From: Acetobacteraceae bacterium | GTDB taxonomy: Bacteria; Pseudomonadota; Alphaproteobacteria; Acetobacterales; Acetobacteraceae | Direction: 5' to 3' | Assembly: GCA_039613835.1 (NCBI GenBank) | Contig: CP154827.1 | Span: 590,501 to 654,500 of the forward strand | DNA length: 64,000 bases | Part shown: piece by piece, positions 22,404-31,508 of the stretch | How positions within the stretch are numbered: position 1 is the stretch's first letter | Layout: each line of letters starts with the position of its first letter | Program-made: the position numbers and the translations under genes | Notes under the pieces: generated by a model | The model's database searches: none | The model's input: the letters and a program-made list of their open reading frames with translations, nothing else | Told to the model about the DNA's origin: nothing

Positions 22404-24977
22404 ATGATGGTCACGGGTCTGGCAGCCATTATATTGGTGCTGGCGCTCCTTTTGGCATTGATTAGTTTCGTGCAGCCTTTGGCGCAGCGCCTTGGCGTGT
22501 CCGAAACGGTCCTGCTTGCCGTTGTGGGGATTTTAATCGGGTTGTTCGCGGATCTCGTCCTGCGTTCAACGTCGATCGAGATATTCAATGGCGCGGCCGA
22601 GGCCATTCTCGATTTCCCGATCAATAGTGAAGCTTTTCTGCTGATATTCCTGCCGATCCTCGTTTTTCAGGGGGCGCTGGCGATCGATGTCCGGCGCCTT
22701 GCGCATGAGACATCGACCGTCCTGCTGCTGGCCGTCCTCGCCGTGGTGGTGTCAACAGCGACAATCGGCTTTTCACTTTATCCTTTTGCGGGGCAATCCT
22801 TCGTTATCTGTCTTCTGCTCGGTTCAATCGTCGCGACGACGGACCCTTCCGCCGTTGCGGGGATTTTCCGGGATGTCGGCGCGTCCTCACGTTTGACACG
22901 CCTTGTTGAGGGGGAGGCCCTGCTCAATGATGCGGCGGCGATCTCCATTTTCTCCATTCTGCTCTCCTCCGTCGCATCCCATCACCACATTCAGTTTGGT
23001 GAGACCGTCGTTAATTTTGCCATGTCCTTTACCGGTGCCATCATGGTCGGTGTCGCATTTGCGCGTCTGACTCTGATGATCATCACTGGGCTCGGTGCAT
23101 CGGCCGCCGCTGAAATCACGTTGACTCTAGCGTTGCCCTACGTCGTTTACATCATCTGCGACGAGTTTTTCGGTTTTTCAGGTGTGGTGGCGACGGCTTC
23201 AGCCGGGCTAACACTCTCTGTTTACGGGCCTTCAACCTTTCGCCCGCAAGTTTGGCGCTTCCTTAATGAGTTGTGGCAGCAGCTTTTATTCTGGGCAGGC
23301 TCACTGGTTTTCCTGCTTGCTTCCATGCTGATACCGCGTTTGCTGATCGGGATGACGCGCTGGGATTGCGTGTTGATTCTGATCGCCTCTGTCGCCGGAT
23401 TATTGGCGCGCGGCGCAGTGGTGTTCGGGATGCTGCCCTTGCTGGAAATGCTCAAAGTGTCACCCCCGGTACCGCTGCCGTTTAAAACGACGATGGTCTG
23501 GGGCGGGCTGCGTGGCGCGATCACTTTGGCTCTGGCGCTGGCCGTAACGGAAAATCAACGTGTCAGCGGCAGCGTCGCCCATTTTGTCGGCGTCGTTGCC
23601 ACAGGCTTCGTCCTGATCACGCTTTTCCTCAATGGGACGACGTTGCGCTATCTCGTCGTTTTCTTTGAGCTTGATCAGCTTTCTCCCATCAATAAGGCGT
23701 TGCGCCATCAGGTGCTCAGCAGCGGTTTGCGCCATATTGCCGAGCGCACGCACGGCCTTGCGGAGGAGCTCGGTTTCGCGCGCGGGACGCAGCGGACCAT
23801 TCTCGGCCATATCAATCGGCGCGCGGAGGAGGAAAGTGAAGCCAACACATTCGACACCGCCTTGGGTGACCGGCAACGCGTGACATTGGCATTGATCACC
23901 ATCGCCAACCAAGAGAGGTCACTTCTGCTTGATCTGTTCCGTATTCAGGGCCTCTCTCGACGGGTGATGGAAACACTCCTGCGTTCGGCTGAGGCCATGG
24001 TGGAGGGCGCGCGGCTTGAAGGTCGTTACGGCTATGTCCGTGCGCGCCGCCGCCGCCTGCGCCCGACCTGGCGATTTCGGATTGCGCAGATGCTGCATCA
24101 ATATCTGCATATTGACCGACCTTTGATGACCTGCATGTCTGAGCGGTTTGAGATGCTGGTGATTACGCACCTTGTCTCGATTTCTCTTTCCCGCTTCATG
24201 AAGCATCGGCTGGAGCCGACATTGGGTATTCGTCTCAGTGAAATCGTTTCTGAGGTTCTTGGGCGACAGCGCCGCATGTTGGATGATGCACTGGAGATGC
24301 TCCGCGTGCATTATCAGGGTTACTCTGAAGCGCTTGAAAGCCGCATCCTTCATCAGATTTCCCTCCGTCTTGAGGGGGAGGAGTATGATGAACTTCTTTC
24401 CGATAATCTTATCACGGAGGAGGTCCATCGAGAGCTCTATCGTGACACGGAAAAACGGCGTGAGCGCCTGAGTAAACCGCTGCGCTTTGACCTGAAAAGT
24501 GGTATTTCCCAACGATTGCGCGAACTCCCGGCTTTGCGCGGTGTGCCGGATGGCGTCGTACATAATCTGTCCATGAATATTTCACTGCGCTTTGTGTCTC
24601 CAGGCGAGGAATTACTACGTCGCGGGCGCAAGGTGCGCACGGTTTATGCCGTTGTCGCCGGCCTCGCGGAAATGCATATTTCAGAACATGACATCCAGTT
24701 TGGCGCCGGGGATCTGATCGGTGCGGATATGCTGCTCTCCAATCAGCCAGCTCCGGGGACGATCCGCGCTGTTCAGTTCGGGCATCTCCTTTCCATCCCG
24801 GCGCATGTTTTCAAGCGGCTCGTGGATGATTACCCGATTGTCAGGCGCTCTCTTGAGGTGCGCGCGACCGAAAGACTGGGCACGCCTCAGGATATTGCGC
24901 TGGTTCTGGGCGGTGCGACGCACACAGAGGATGAGGTGCGCGACGCGGCTGTCGGGTCCGGTGAGGTGGATTGTTAA
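22404..24977 (+). CDS. CPA1-family Na+/H+ antiporter with C-terminal cyclic-nucleotide-binding-like domain
   Basis: Inner-membrane cation/proton exchanger. Residues 1-420 contain about 12 hydrophobic segments; the ion-binding motifs TTDPSAVAGIF and EGEALLNDAAAI are intact. Residues 430-720 are a long charged, mostly helical cytoplasmic region, and about 730-830 resembles a cyclic-nucleotide-binding fold (RFVSPGEELLRRGRKV, FGAGDLIGADM). This architecture resembles SOS1/NHX-type exchangers. 857 residues, two adjacent ATG codons at 22404 and 22407, with AAGGA upstream. Role inferred: pH and Na+ homeostasis with cytoplasmic regulation. Confidence 0.85.
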   Translation: MMVTGLAAIILVLALLLALISFVQPLAQRLGVSETVLLAVVGILIGLFADLVLRSTSIEIFNGAAEAILDFPINSEAFLLIFLPILVFQGALAIDVRRLAHETSTVLLLAVLAVVVSTATIGFSLYPFAGQSFVICLLLGSIVATTDPSAVAGIFRDVGASSRLTRLVEGEALLNDAAAISIFSILLSSVASHHHIQFGETVVNFAMSFTGAIMVGVAFARLTLMIITGLGASAAAEITLTLALPYVVYIICDEFFGFSGVVATASAGLTLSVYGPSTFRPQVWRFLNELWQQLLFWAGSLVFLLASMLIPRLLIGMTRWDCVLILIASVAGLLARGAVVFGMLPLLEMLKVSPPVPLPFKTTMVWGGLRGAITLALALAVTENQRVSGSVAHFVGVVATGFVLITLFLNGTTLRYLVVFFELDQLSPINKALRHQVLSSGLRHIAERTHGLAEELGFARGTQRTILGHINRRAEEESEANTFDTALGDRQRVTLALITIANQERSLLLDLFRIQGLSRRVMETLLRSAEAMVEGARLEGRYGYVRARRRRLRPTWRFRIAQMLHQYLHIDRPLMTCMSERFEMLVITHLVSISLSRFMKHRLEPTLGIRLSEIVSEVLGRQRRMLDDALEMLRVHYQGYSEALESRILHQISLRLEGEEYDELLSDNLITEEVHRELYRDTEKRRERLSKPLRFDLKSGISQRLRELPALRGVPDGVVHNLSMNISLRFVSPGEELLRRGRKVRTVYAVVAGLAEMHISEHDIQFGAGDLIGADMLLSNQPAPGTIRAVQFGHLLSIPAHVFKRLVDDYPIVRRSLEVRATERLGTPQDIALVLGGATHTEDEVRDAAVGSGEVDC

Positions 24978-25001
24978 GGGTGAGCTGACGTCCGCCCTGG
25001 G

Positions 25002-25028
25002 CGCTCCCAGCGTGCAAAGCCGGGAGCG
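25002..25028. terminator. Possible hairpin between convergent genes
   Basis: CGCTCCC (25002-25008) pairs with GGGAGCG (25022-25028), a 7-bp GC-rich stem with a 13-nt loop, in the 62-bp gap between the antiporter and the convergent POT transporter gene. No T-run. Confidence 0.3.
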
Positions 25029-25039
25029 TATCAATCGGG

Positions 25040-26470
25040 TCAGGGCAAGGACGGTTGCCGCACCTTTAGACTCACATCGATGGATGCGTCTTCCCTAAAG
25101 ACATCCCGGAATGCCAGATAAATCGTGATGAACATGACCGCCCCTACGATCGAGGCGGCCATATGCAGTCCCCAGAAGGGGATGCTGCCCATTGCGACCA
25201 AAAGTGAGGCGAGGCGCCCTGCGAGAAGCTGGCTGAGGAAAGAGCTGAAAGGGTAGAAAGAGATCACACTTGTCCTGATGGGGCCGGGTGCAAGCTTGGC
25301 GACAAGCGCCATGCCGGTCGCCTGAGAGAGGCCAAACCCGAAATCATTGAAGAAATGAAAGGCAACCGCCCACCAGAGATTGACCTCATGCAGGCCCGGC
25401 CCGAAATAAGCGCCGGCCATAAGAGCGAGGGGCCCCAGGGGCGTGATAATGCCGCCAATAACGACTTTCGCCATCTCCTCCGGCACGCGTCGATAACGCC
25501 CCCAGACGCGCCAGAGCCAAAGGATCATGAACCCGGTCGCGACACTCGCAATACCGTCAAGTGAGATCAGGGACGAGACGGGGAGGACGTAACCGAATAA
25601 TGAGAGGGCAAAATGCTGGCCACCCCATAATTCATAGGCGCTCATCATCTGGCTGTTCGGCACGCTGCTAACGGCGAGCGCCGGTAGAAACAGCACGATC
25701 ATCAGAAGCGCCCTCCTGTCATTCCGCGACAAAGCGATGCGGACACCCTTCTGGTGACGGGACGAGGCTTTTGGGAGGTGCTTCCAGCCAAGCCAGTAAA
25801 ACAGCGCACCAAGCGGCGCGCCGAGGCTTAAAACGAGGAAGGCGGGGCCCCATCCGTAATATTTCTCCGTCAGTCCGCCCGCGAGAGGGGCGATAATACC
25901 GGTAAATTGCAGGCCGAGGCAGAATATCTGATAGCCATCTGATCGCCGTGGATCATCATGATCATAAAGCTGCCCAAGCTGCGCGGGAAGCATGGCCCTG
26001 ATCAGCCCGAAGCCAAGTATCAAAGACAGCAGCGCGAAGAGAAAAGTCGCACTCGACGCCAAAAGAAGAAACCCGGCGCAGATCAGCACCATGCCGATGA
26101 TGAAGGCATTTCGAAAGCCGAGGAGCAGGTCAATGATGATCCCGGCCGCGATGGGCCATAAAAAGGCGCACATTAGATAGGCGCTGGAAATCTCAGCCGC
26201 GAGCCCCGACGTCGATGTTGTGCCAAAAATCCATTGTAAAAGCTGGGAGAAAGGCCCCAGCCCGATCACGGTTGACGCGATATCGGGACGCAAGATGTAA
26301 TCGGCAGCGTAAAGCACAAGGAGGGCGCCGAAACCATAGAGGCAATAGGCAACCCAAGCCTCGCACAATGTGATGGCCATCAGGCCGCGGGGCTGTTTGG
26401 CAGGGCTGCGTTTTTCCGGAAGGGAAGGGGAGAAGATTTCGACGGGCTCGTCCGGAAAATTTTCGGTCAC
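25040..26470 (-). CDS. POT/PTR2-type MFS transporter, divergent
   Basis: Inner-membrane transporter of about 12 membrane segments related to proton-dependent oligopeptide transporters: it has DPRRSDGYQIFCLGLQF followed by APLAGGL, as in that family, and a helix 1 ending ALLVLYAADYIL. The ExxERFxYYG motif of helix 1 is replaced by EAWVAYCLYG, so the Glu-Arg pair used in proton coupling is missing. Substrate therefore cannot be assumed to be peptides. GTG start with AGGGA upstream; 476 residues. Single gene, convergent with the antiporter. Confidence 0.75.
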   Translation of the reverse strand: MTENFPDEPVEIFSPSLPEKRSPAKQPRGLMAITLCEAWVAYCLYGFGALLVLYAADYILRPDIASTVIGLGPFSQLLQWIFGTTSTSGLAAEISSAYLMCAFLWPIAAGIIIDLLLGFRNAFIIGMVLICAGFLLLASSATFLFALLSLILGFGLIRAMLPAQLGQLYDHDDPRRSDGYQIFCLGLQFTGIIAPLAGGLTEKYYGWGPAFLVLSLGAPLGALFYWLGWKHLPKASSRHQKGVRIALSRNDRRALLMIVLFLPALAVSSVPNSQMMSAYELWGGQHFALSLFGYVLPVSSLISLDGIASVATGFMILWLWRVWGRYRRVPEEMAKVVIGGIITPLGPLALMAGAYFGPGLHEVNLWWAVAFHFFNDFGFGLSQATGMALVAKLAPGPIRTSVISFYPFSSFLSQLLAGRLASLLVAMGSIPFWGLHMAASIVGAVMFITIYLAFRDVFREDASIDVSLKVRQPSLP

Positions 26471-26775
26471 GAAGGCTTCCCTGTGTCTGATGAAGTCGTT
26501 TCGGATACGTTATGCGTTTTTTAAACCGAATCGCTCGGGAAGGGAAGGCAGGAGGCACCGTGCCTTGTTGCATGAAGGGCGACATGATGATTCGCGCGTC
26601 TCCAGCCCCAGCCCCAGCCCCAGCCCCACGCCATAACACGCGCGGATATCAGCCCGATAAGATATATTATGCCAACTAGATCAGGAAAATCTAAATCTAA
26701 TCACAAAAATCGCCTACCGTTAAAATGTTCCAAATCGAAACTTCTCTCCCCCGCTCTTCGAGGCTTAGAGAAACC
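26471..26775. other. Intergenic region with AGCCCC repeats and an AT-rich stretch
   Basis: A 305-bp gap between the POT transporter start and the end of the metallohydrolase gene. It holds four tandem AGCCCC copies (26604-26627) and an AT-rich stretch (about 26660-26735) that contrasts with its surroundings and may contain the transporter promoter. I see no convincing gene or RNA here. Confidence 0.5.
26604..26627. repeat. Tandem repeat (AGCCCC)x4
   Basis: Four perfect copies of a 6-bp unit, 24 bp in all, in non-coding sequence upstream of the POT-type transporter gene. Likely slippage-prone. Confidence 0.85.
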
Positions 26776-27609
26776 TTAGTTTCCGCCCCCTCGCCTGATC
26801 CCCCATTTTGCGTCCCCCCCGGGGGGGACGTCGAACGTCATTGAATCGTAAGCGGGTTCCATGCCGGGGGGCAGTTCCTGCGCGAGCGAGCCGTAACTCA
26901 GGCCCGGGCCCATATGGGTCAGGATCACCCGTGAGGGCTTGATTTCCGCACGCCATCTCAGCACGTCGTCAAGACAGGCATGCGCAACATGCGGGTCACG
27001 CTGGAGGCACCCGACAACCCAGGTTTCGACGCCGCGCAAAGCTTCGATCGCGTCTTCAGGCAGATGTTCCACATCCGTGCTATAAGCGAAATTTCCGATG
27101 CGCAGCCCTAATGTCGCCACCTTATAATGACGCTGCGCAAAAAAAGTGACGCCAGTCCCGTTAATGGCAATCGTTTCGGGCGCTGAAACAGGTTGTGGCG
27201 CCGGCACAGGGCGGAAAAATTCGCCGCCAGACCATGTTTCAAAGGCATAAGAGAAGCGCATTTGCATTGATTTAAGGACGTCTGGGGACGCATAAAGCGG
27301 TAATGGGCGTTGAATGACGCGGTTGATCCCACGTATATCGTCAAAGCCGCCGATATGGTCAGCATGTTCATGCGTGACGATCAGGGCGTCAATATCTGCA
27401 ATATGGTTGCGCAACAATTGCGCACGCAAATCCGGGCCGCAATCAACAAGCAGCCGCGTCCCCTCATCCGTTTCAATGACGATAGAGGAGCGCGTGCGCG
27501 TATCTCGCGGATCTTGCGGATTACATGCGCCCCATATGCCGCCCTCTCTCGCTCCGCCGATCATGGGGACGCCGCCGGAAGGCCCACATCCAAGAATGGT
27601 GATCTTCAT
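26776..27609 (-). CDS. MBL-fold metallohydrolase
   Basis: Metallo-beta-lactamase-fold hydrolase, substrate unknown. The metal-binding motif THEHADHIGG is intact, with further ligands in STDVEH and LTHMGPG. The N-terminus (MKITILGCGPSGGVP) matches the PhnP-like/alphaproteobacterial family commonly found downstream of metG and tatD. 277 residues. It is the last gene of the dacA-tmk-holB-metG-tatD run and overlaps tatD by 4 nt. A role in cyclic phosphate or nucleotide hydrolysis is possible but unproven. Confidence 0.85.
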   Translation of the reverse strand: MKITILGCGPSGGVPMIGGAREGGIWGACNPQDPRDTRTRSSIVIETDEGTRLLVDCGPDLRAQLLRNHIADIDALIVTHEHADHIGGFDDIRGINRVIQRPLPLYASPDVLKSMQMRFSYAFETWSGGEFFRPVPAPQPVSAPETIAINGTGVTFFAQRHYKVATLGLRIGNFAYSTDVEHLPEDAIEALRGVETWVVGCLQRDPHVAHACLDDVLRWRAEIKPSRVILTHMGPGLSYGSLAQELPPGMEPAYDSMTFDVPPGGDAKWGIRRGGGN

Positions 27610-28403
27610 GCCGCTTTCTTGAACAAGCTATAGAAGTTCGCGGTCGTCCGGGCAGCGAGTTGCTCCGGCGCGATACCCCGCAACTCAGCCAGACGCGACG
27701 CCGTATAGGTCACATAGGCTGGGGTGTTCGGCTTACCGCGTTTCGGGACGGGGGCCAGATAGGGGCTGTCAGTCTCCACCAAAAGCCGATTTTCCGGGAT
27801 GGAGCGGGCGATTTCCTGCAAGGTTTCAGTCTTGCGGAAAGTGATGATGCCGGAAAAACTGATATACCCACCCAGCTTGAGCGCTGTCTCAGCCAATTTC
27901 ATGCCCGACGCGAAGCAATGCAGCAAAAATGGGAAGGTCCCATTGCGGCGAGTCTCATCTTCCAAAATGCGCGTCACGTCATGATCAGCATCGCGCGCGT
28001 GGATGATCAGCGGCAGTCCTGTCATGCGGGCGGCGGCAATATGGGTGCGAAAAAACTTTTCCTGAAGCGTGCGCGCGGACTCATCGCCATGGAAAAAATC
28101 AAGCCCGGTCTCACCAATCCCGATGACGGCAGGGTGATCGCAGCGTTCGGCGATCTCTTCAGCGGTAGCAAAGGGCACGTCCTGCACGGCGTCAGGGTGA
28201 GTACCCAGACTGCACCATATTTTAAGGTCCGGCTGACTATGGCGCGTCAGGTCGATTTGCGTTTGCGCCTTTGAAAATTCGGTGCCGATTGTCACCATGC
28301 CCGAAAGCTGTTCGGCCAGAGCCTGGTCAAGCACTTCCGTGAGTTCGTCAACACGATCAAGATGGCAATGAGAGTCAATAAGCCCGGAAACCATCGGCGT
28401 CAC
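27606..28403 (-). CDS. TatD-family metal-dependent hydrolase
   Basis: TIM-barrel hydrolase; relatives have DNase or D-aminoacyl-tRNA deacylase activity. Metal ligands are visible: IDSHCHLD near the start, IGETGLDFF, IIHARDA, HCFASG and VETDSPYLAP. 265 residues, normal. Overlaps metG by 4 nt upstream and the metallohydrolase gene by 4 nt downstream, so it is very likely translationally coupled. Intact. Confidence 0.92.
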   Translation of the reverse strand: MTPMVSGLIDSHCHLDRVDELTEVLDQALAEQLSGMVTIGTEFSKAQTQIDLTRHSQPDLKIWCSLGTHPDAVQDVPFATAEEIAERCDHPAVIGIGETGLDFFHGDESARTLQEKFFRTHIAAARMTGLPLIIHARDADHDVTRILEDETRRNGTFPFLLHCFASGMKLAETALKLGGYISFSGIITFRKTETLQEIARSIPENRLLVETDSPYLAPVPKRGKPNTPAYVTYTASRLAELRGIAPEQLAARTTANFYSLFKKAA

Positions 28404-29932
28404 GTCCCCTCTTCCACAAATCTCGGGAAGAGGCCCTGAGGCGCGGGCAGCTCTGCATCAATGTCACCATGTGCTAGGTCAGATAATTGACGCGCATTCT
28501 GAGAGATGCCGAGTTGCGTCAGTAATTTATCCATTGTCCCCGGCATATACGGTTGCAGGACGATGGCGATGTGGCGCAAAGCCTCATAAAGAGTGCGCAG
28601 AACCGTGCCCATTCGGGCAGGATCTGTCTTTTTGAGAACCCAGGGCGCCTGGTGATCAATATAGGCATTACAGGCGCGCACCACTTTCCAGACGGCCTCC
28701 AGCCCATCCGTCAGGGCAAAGCGGGCAACATGCTGCCGCAGGAGGTCCGGCAGAAGCGAGGATTGCGCCAATAAATCGCGATCATCTTTCTGCATTTCGC
28801 CCCACTCCGGTAATTTCCCACCGAAATGGCGGTTGATCTGCGTCAGGGTCCGCTGCGCCAGATTGCCGAGCCCGTTGGCGAGTTCCACATTGATGCGGTT
28901 GATCAGGGATTTGCGGCTCAGATCCGAGTCACCCCCGAAAGGCACTTCCCGCATCATGAAGAAGCGAACCGCATCGACGCCAAATTCTGAAGCAAGGTCC
29001 CGGGGGTTAATGACATTGCCCAGAGATTTACTCATCTTCTGACCTTCGATCGTCCACCAGCCATTGGCGAAAAGGGCGTCCGGCAGATCCAGCCCCGCGG
29101 CCATCAGGAAAGCGGGCCAGAAAACTGCATGGAAGCGGATGATGTCCTTACCCACAATATGCGCATTGGCGGGCCAGAACGTCATCCCCTCACTTTGCAT
29201 ATCGGGATAACCGAGGGCGGAAAGGTAATTTGCCAGCGCGTCGAACCAGACATACATGACATGTTTCGGGTCATCCGGTACGGGGATACCCCAGGAGAAG
29301 CTTGTCCGGCTGATGGAAAGGTCCCGCAGGCCCGATTTGACGAAACTGATGATTTCCTTCCGGCGTCCTGCCGGCCTGAGGAAATGCGGTTTCGCCTCAT
29401 AAAGGGCGAGTAATCTGCCCTGAAAGGCAGAAAGGCGGAAAAAATAGGATTCTTCCTTGACCCACGTGACAGGCGCACCGCTGGGGGCGATATGGGTGCC
29501 ATCCTCCAGCAGGGTGATCTCATCCTCACTGTAAAAACATTCATCTCTCAGCGCGTACCAGCCCTCATAGGCGCCAAGGTAGATATGGTCATTCTCCGCA
29601 ACCTGACGCCAAAGGGCCTGCGCCGCGTCTTTATGCCGTGCCTCCGTCGTGCGGATGAAACGATCATAAGAAATGGCCATGGCATCCGCCATGTCCTTGA
29701 AATTGCGGGAAATGCCGTTGACAAATTCCAAGGTGGACTGACCTGCCTGGGCGGCAGCCTGTTCAACTTTCTGACCGTGCTCATCCGTGCCGGTCAAGAA
29801 AAACACCTCCCGCCCGTCAAGACGGTGAAAGCGCGCGATGATATCGGCCGCAACAGATGTATAAGCGTGCCCGATATGAGGCGCGCCATTCACGTAATAA
29901 ATCGGCGTGGTAACATAATATCGCGACGTCAT
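28400..29932 (-). CDS. metG: Methionine--tRNA ligase
   Basis: Class I synthetase charging tRNA-Met. HIGH is seen in PHIGHAYTSV (about residue 17) and KMSKS in GQKMSKSLGN. At 510 residues it is the short form without the C-terminal tRNA-binding domain, and I see no Cys zinc-knuckle, as in many alphaproteobacterial enzymes. ATGA overlaps on both sides (holB, tatD). Intact. Confidence 0.96.
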   Translation of the reverse strand: MTSRYYVTTPIYYVNGAPHIGHAYTSVAADIIARFHRLDGREVFFLTGTDEHGQKVEQAAAQAGQSTLEFVNGISRNFKDMADAMAISYDRFIRTTEARHKDAAQALWRQVAENDHIYLGAYEGWYALRDECFYSEDEITLLEDGTHIAPSGAPVTWVKEESYFFRLSAFQGRLLALYEAKPHFLRPAGRRKEIISFVKSGLRDLSISRTSFSWGIPVPDDPKHVMYVWFDALANYLSALGYPDMQSEGMTFWPANAHIVGKDIIRFHAVFWPAFLMAAGLDLPDALFANGWWTIEGQKMSKSLGNVINPRDLASEFGVDAVRFFMMREVPFGGDSDLSRKSLINRINVELANGLGNLAQRTLTQINRHFGGKLPEWGEMQKDDRDLLAQSSLLPDLLRQHVARFALTDGLEAVWKVVRACNAYIDHQAPWVLKKTDPARMGTVLRTLYEALRHIAIVLQPYMPGTMDKLLTQLGISQNARQLSDLAHGDIDAELPAPQGLFPRFVEEGT

Positions 29933-30867
29933 AATCTGCCTATCATCGCAGCGGCTTTGAGAGCTGCCAGTGTCCTATCGAGATTGAAGCGGTCGGTCTC
30001 ATGCCGCAAATATATCAGCTTCTGATAGATTTCCGCTGCCCGGTTTGCCGCGCTTTGATCCCCTTTGTGACTGAAAGTCAGCGACGCGTCCCGGATGCGC
30101 TCCTGTAGCAAATCGCAGAAGGTGGAAAAACCCCTCTCCTCTTTCGCGATACGCTCCGCTTGGGCAGGCGATATGGAGTGGGATGCGCCGGAAGCGAGCT
30201 CTTCCACGATCTGCGTCAGATCCTCATGATGGCGGGAGGCCAGTTCCAGCGCATATCCCGGCCGGCCCTTCGCCTGGGAGATCAGGCGCTGATTCGTATC
30301 CGGGTCCGTCAATTGATGTCGTGCGAGAAAAACCAGCATGTCCGCATCCTGTAATGGATGAAGGAAGAGCTTGTGGCAGCGACTCCGGATGGTGGGGATG
30401 ACGGCCGCCGCATTATCGGCGGTGATGAAAAATACCGTTTTTTCAGGAGGTTCTTCCAGAAGCTTCAATAAAGCATTGACCGCGAAATTATTGAGCAGAT
30501 CACCCCCCGCGACGATGACGACCCGCCAGCCGCCCTCCGCGGCTGTGTGATGCAAAAGTTGTTGCACGGGCTTGATGTCTGCGGCGACGATGGTCTGGCT
30601 CTCCCCCCCCTTCCCGGTGCTCGCCCAGCGCGTAATCACCAGAAGGTCGCCATGCGTGCCCGCCTCAAAACGGCGGGATATCGCGCTTTGGGGGTCCGTC
30701 GCGTTTAACAGGGTTCTGGCAAAAAACAGGGCCAGCGTGGTTTTGCCGATCTGGGGCGTTCCCGTGATGAGCCATGCATGATGGAGCCTGCCGGATCGTC
30801 GGGCGGCCTCAAATTGCTGGATCGCGGCATCATGCCCGACAATATCGCGCGCCCTGTTTTTGATCAT
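29929..30867 (-). CDS. holB: DNA polymerase III subunit delta'
   Basis: Clamp-loader subunit. The N-terminal AAA+-like domain has the P-loop-like GTPQIGKTTLA and the delta'-type sensor motifs ALLKLLEEPPE and TIRSRCHKL. 312 residues. It has the usual delta' position between tmk and metG. 4-nt overlaps with both neighbours. Intact. Confidence 0.92.
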   Translation of the reverse strand: MIKNRARDIVGHDAAIQQFEAARRSGRLHHAWLITGTPQIGKTTLALFFARTLLNATDPQSAISRRFEAGTHGDLLVITRWASTGKGGESQTIVAADIKPVQQLLHHTAAEGGWRVVIVAGGDLLNNFAVNALLKLLEEPPEKTVFFITADNAAAVIPTIRSRCHKLFLHPLQDADMLVFLARHQLTDPDTNQRLISQAKGRPGYALELASRHHEDLTQIVEELASGASHSISPAQAERIAKEERGFSTFCDLLQERIRDASLTFSHKGDQSAANRAAEIYQKLIYLRHETDRFNLDRTLAALKAAAMIGRL

Positions 30868-31508
30868 TGCGCCGCGCCCTCGCGTAACGCCATGATTTTG
30901 CGAAATAAAATACGGCTTAGCGCATCCGCATCGCCCGCCGCATCAATGGGTTCGATCCGTTCCGGCTCCTGCTTCTGAATTTTGTCGAAGCCTTGCCGAA
31001 CGCGGTCATGAAACGCGGCGCCCCTCTCCTCATAACGATCCGTGCGGCCCTTCCGCCTGGCGAGACGCTGCGCCGCCACCTTTGGCGGAACATTGAAAAG
31101 GAACGTCTTATCCGGCTCGAAAGCAATGAGTCGCCGCGCATCCTCGATGAATTTCAGGAGGTCAGCTGCGCCATCATCCGCGCCGTAACCCTGATAGGCG
31201 ATGGTGGAGTGATGATAGCGATCACAGAGGACGAGTTTCCCTGCCTCACAGGCAGGCCTGATGATCTGATCCACATGGTCGGCCCGTGCAGCCATATGGA
31301 GGAGGACTTCCGACCGCGCGGAAAAGGCGACATCGCTGAATAAGATGGTGTTGCGTAGTAACTCCCCCCCGGCACTGCCCCCCGGCTCCCGCGTGGTGAT
31401 GAAGGGAACGCCTTGTTTTTCAAGCAATTTCGCGACGAGGCTGAGTTGCGTCGATTTACCGCACCCCTCCCCGCCTTCCAGGGTGATGAAAACCCCGCGC
31501 CTCTTCAC
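30864..31508 (-). CDS. tmk: Thymidylate kinase
   Basis: Phosphorylates dTMP to dTDP. P-loop EGGEGCGKST (residues 11-20), TREPGG, the DR-containing motif CDRYHHSTIAYQGYG and the LID region ARRKGRTDRYEE are present. 214 residues, normal length. Starts within the dacA stop (4-nt overlap) and overlaps holB by 4 nt. Confidence 0.95.
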   Translation of the reverse strand: MKRRGVFITLEGGEGCGKSTQLSLVAKLLEKQGVPFITTREPGGSAGGELLRNTILFSDVAFSARSEVLLHMAARADHVDQIIRPACEAGKLVLCDRYHHSTIAYQGYGADDGAADLLKFIEDARRLIAFEPDKTFLFNVPPKVAAQRLARRKGRTDRYEERGAAFHDRVRQGFDKIQKQEPERIEPIDAAGDADALSRILFRKIMALREGAAQ

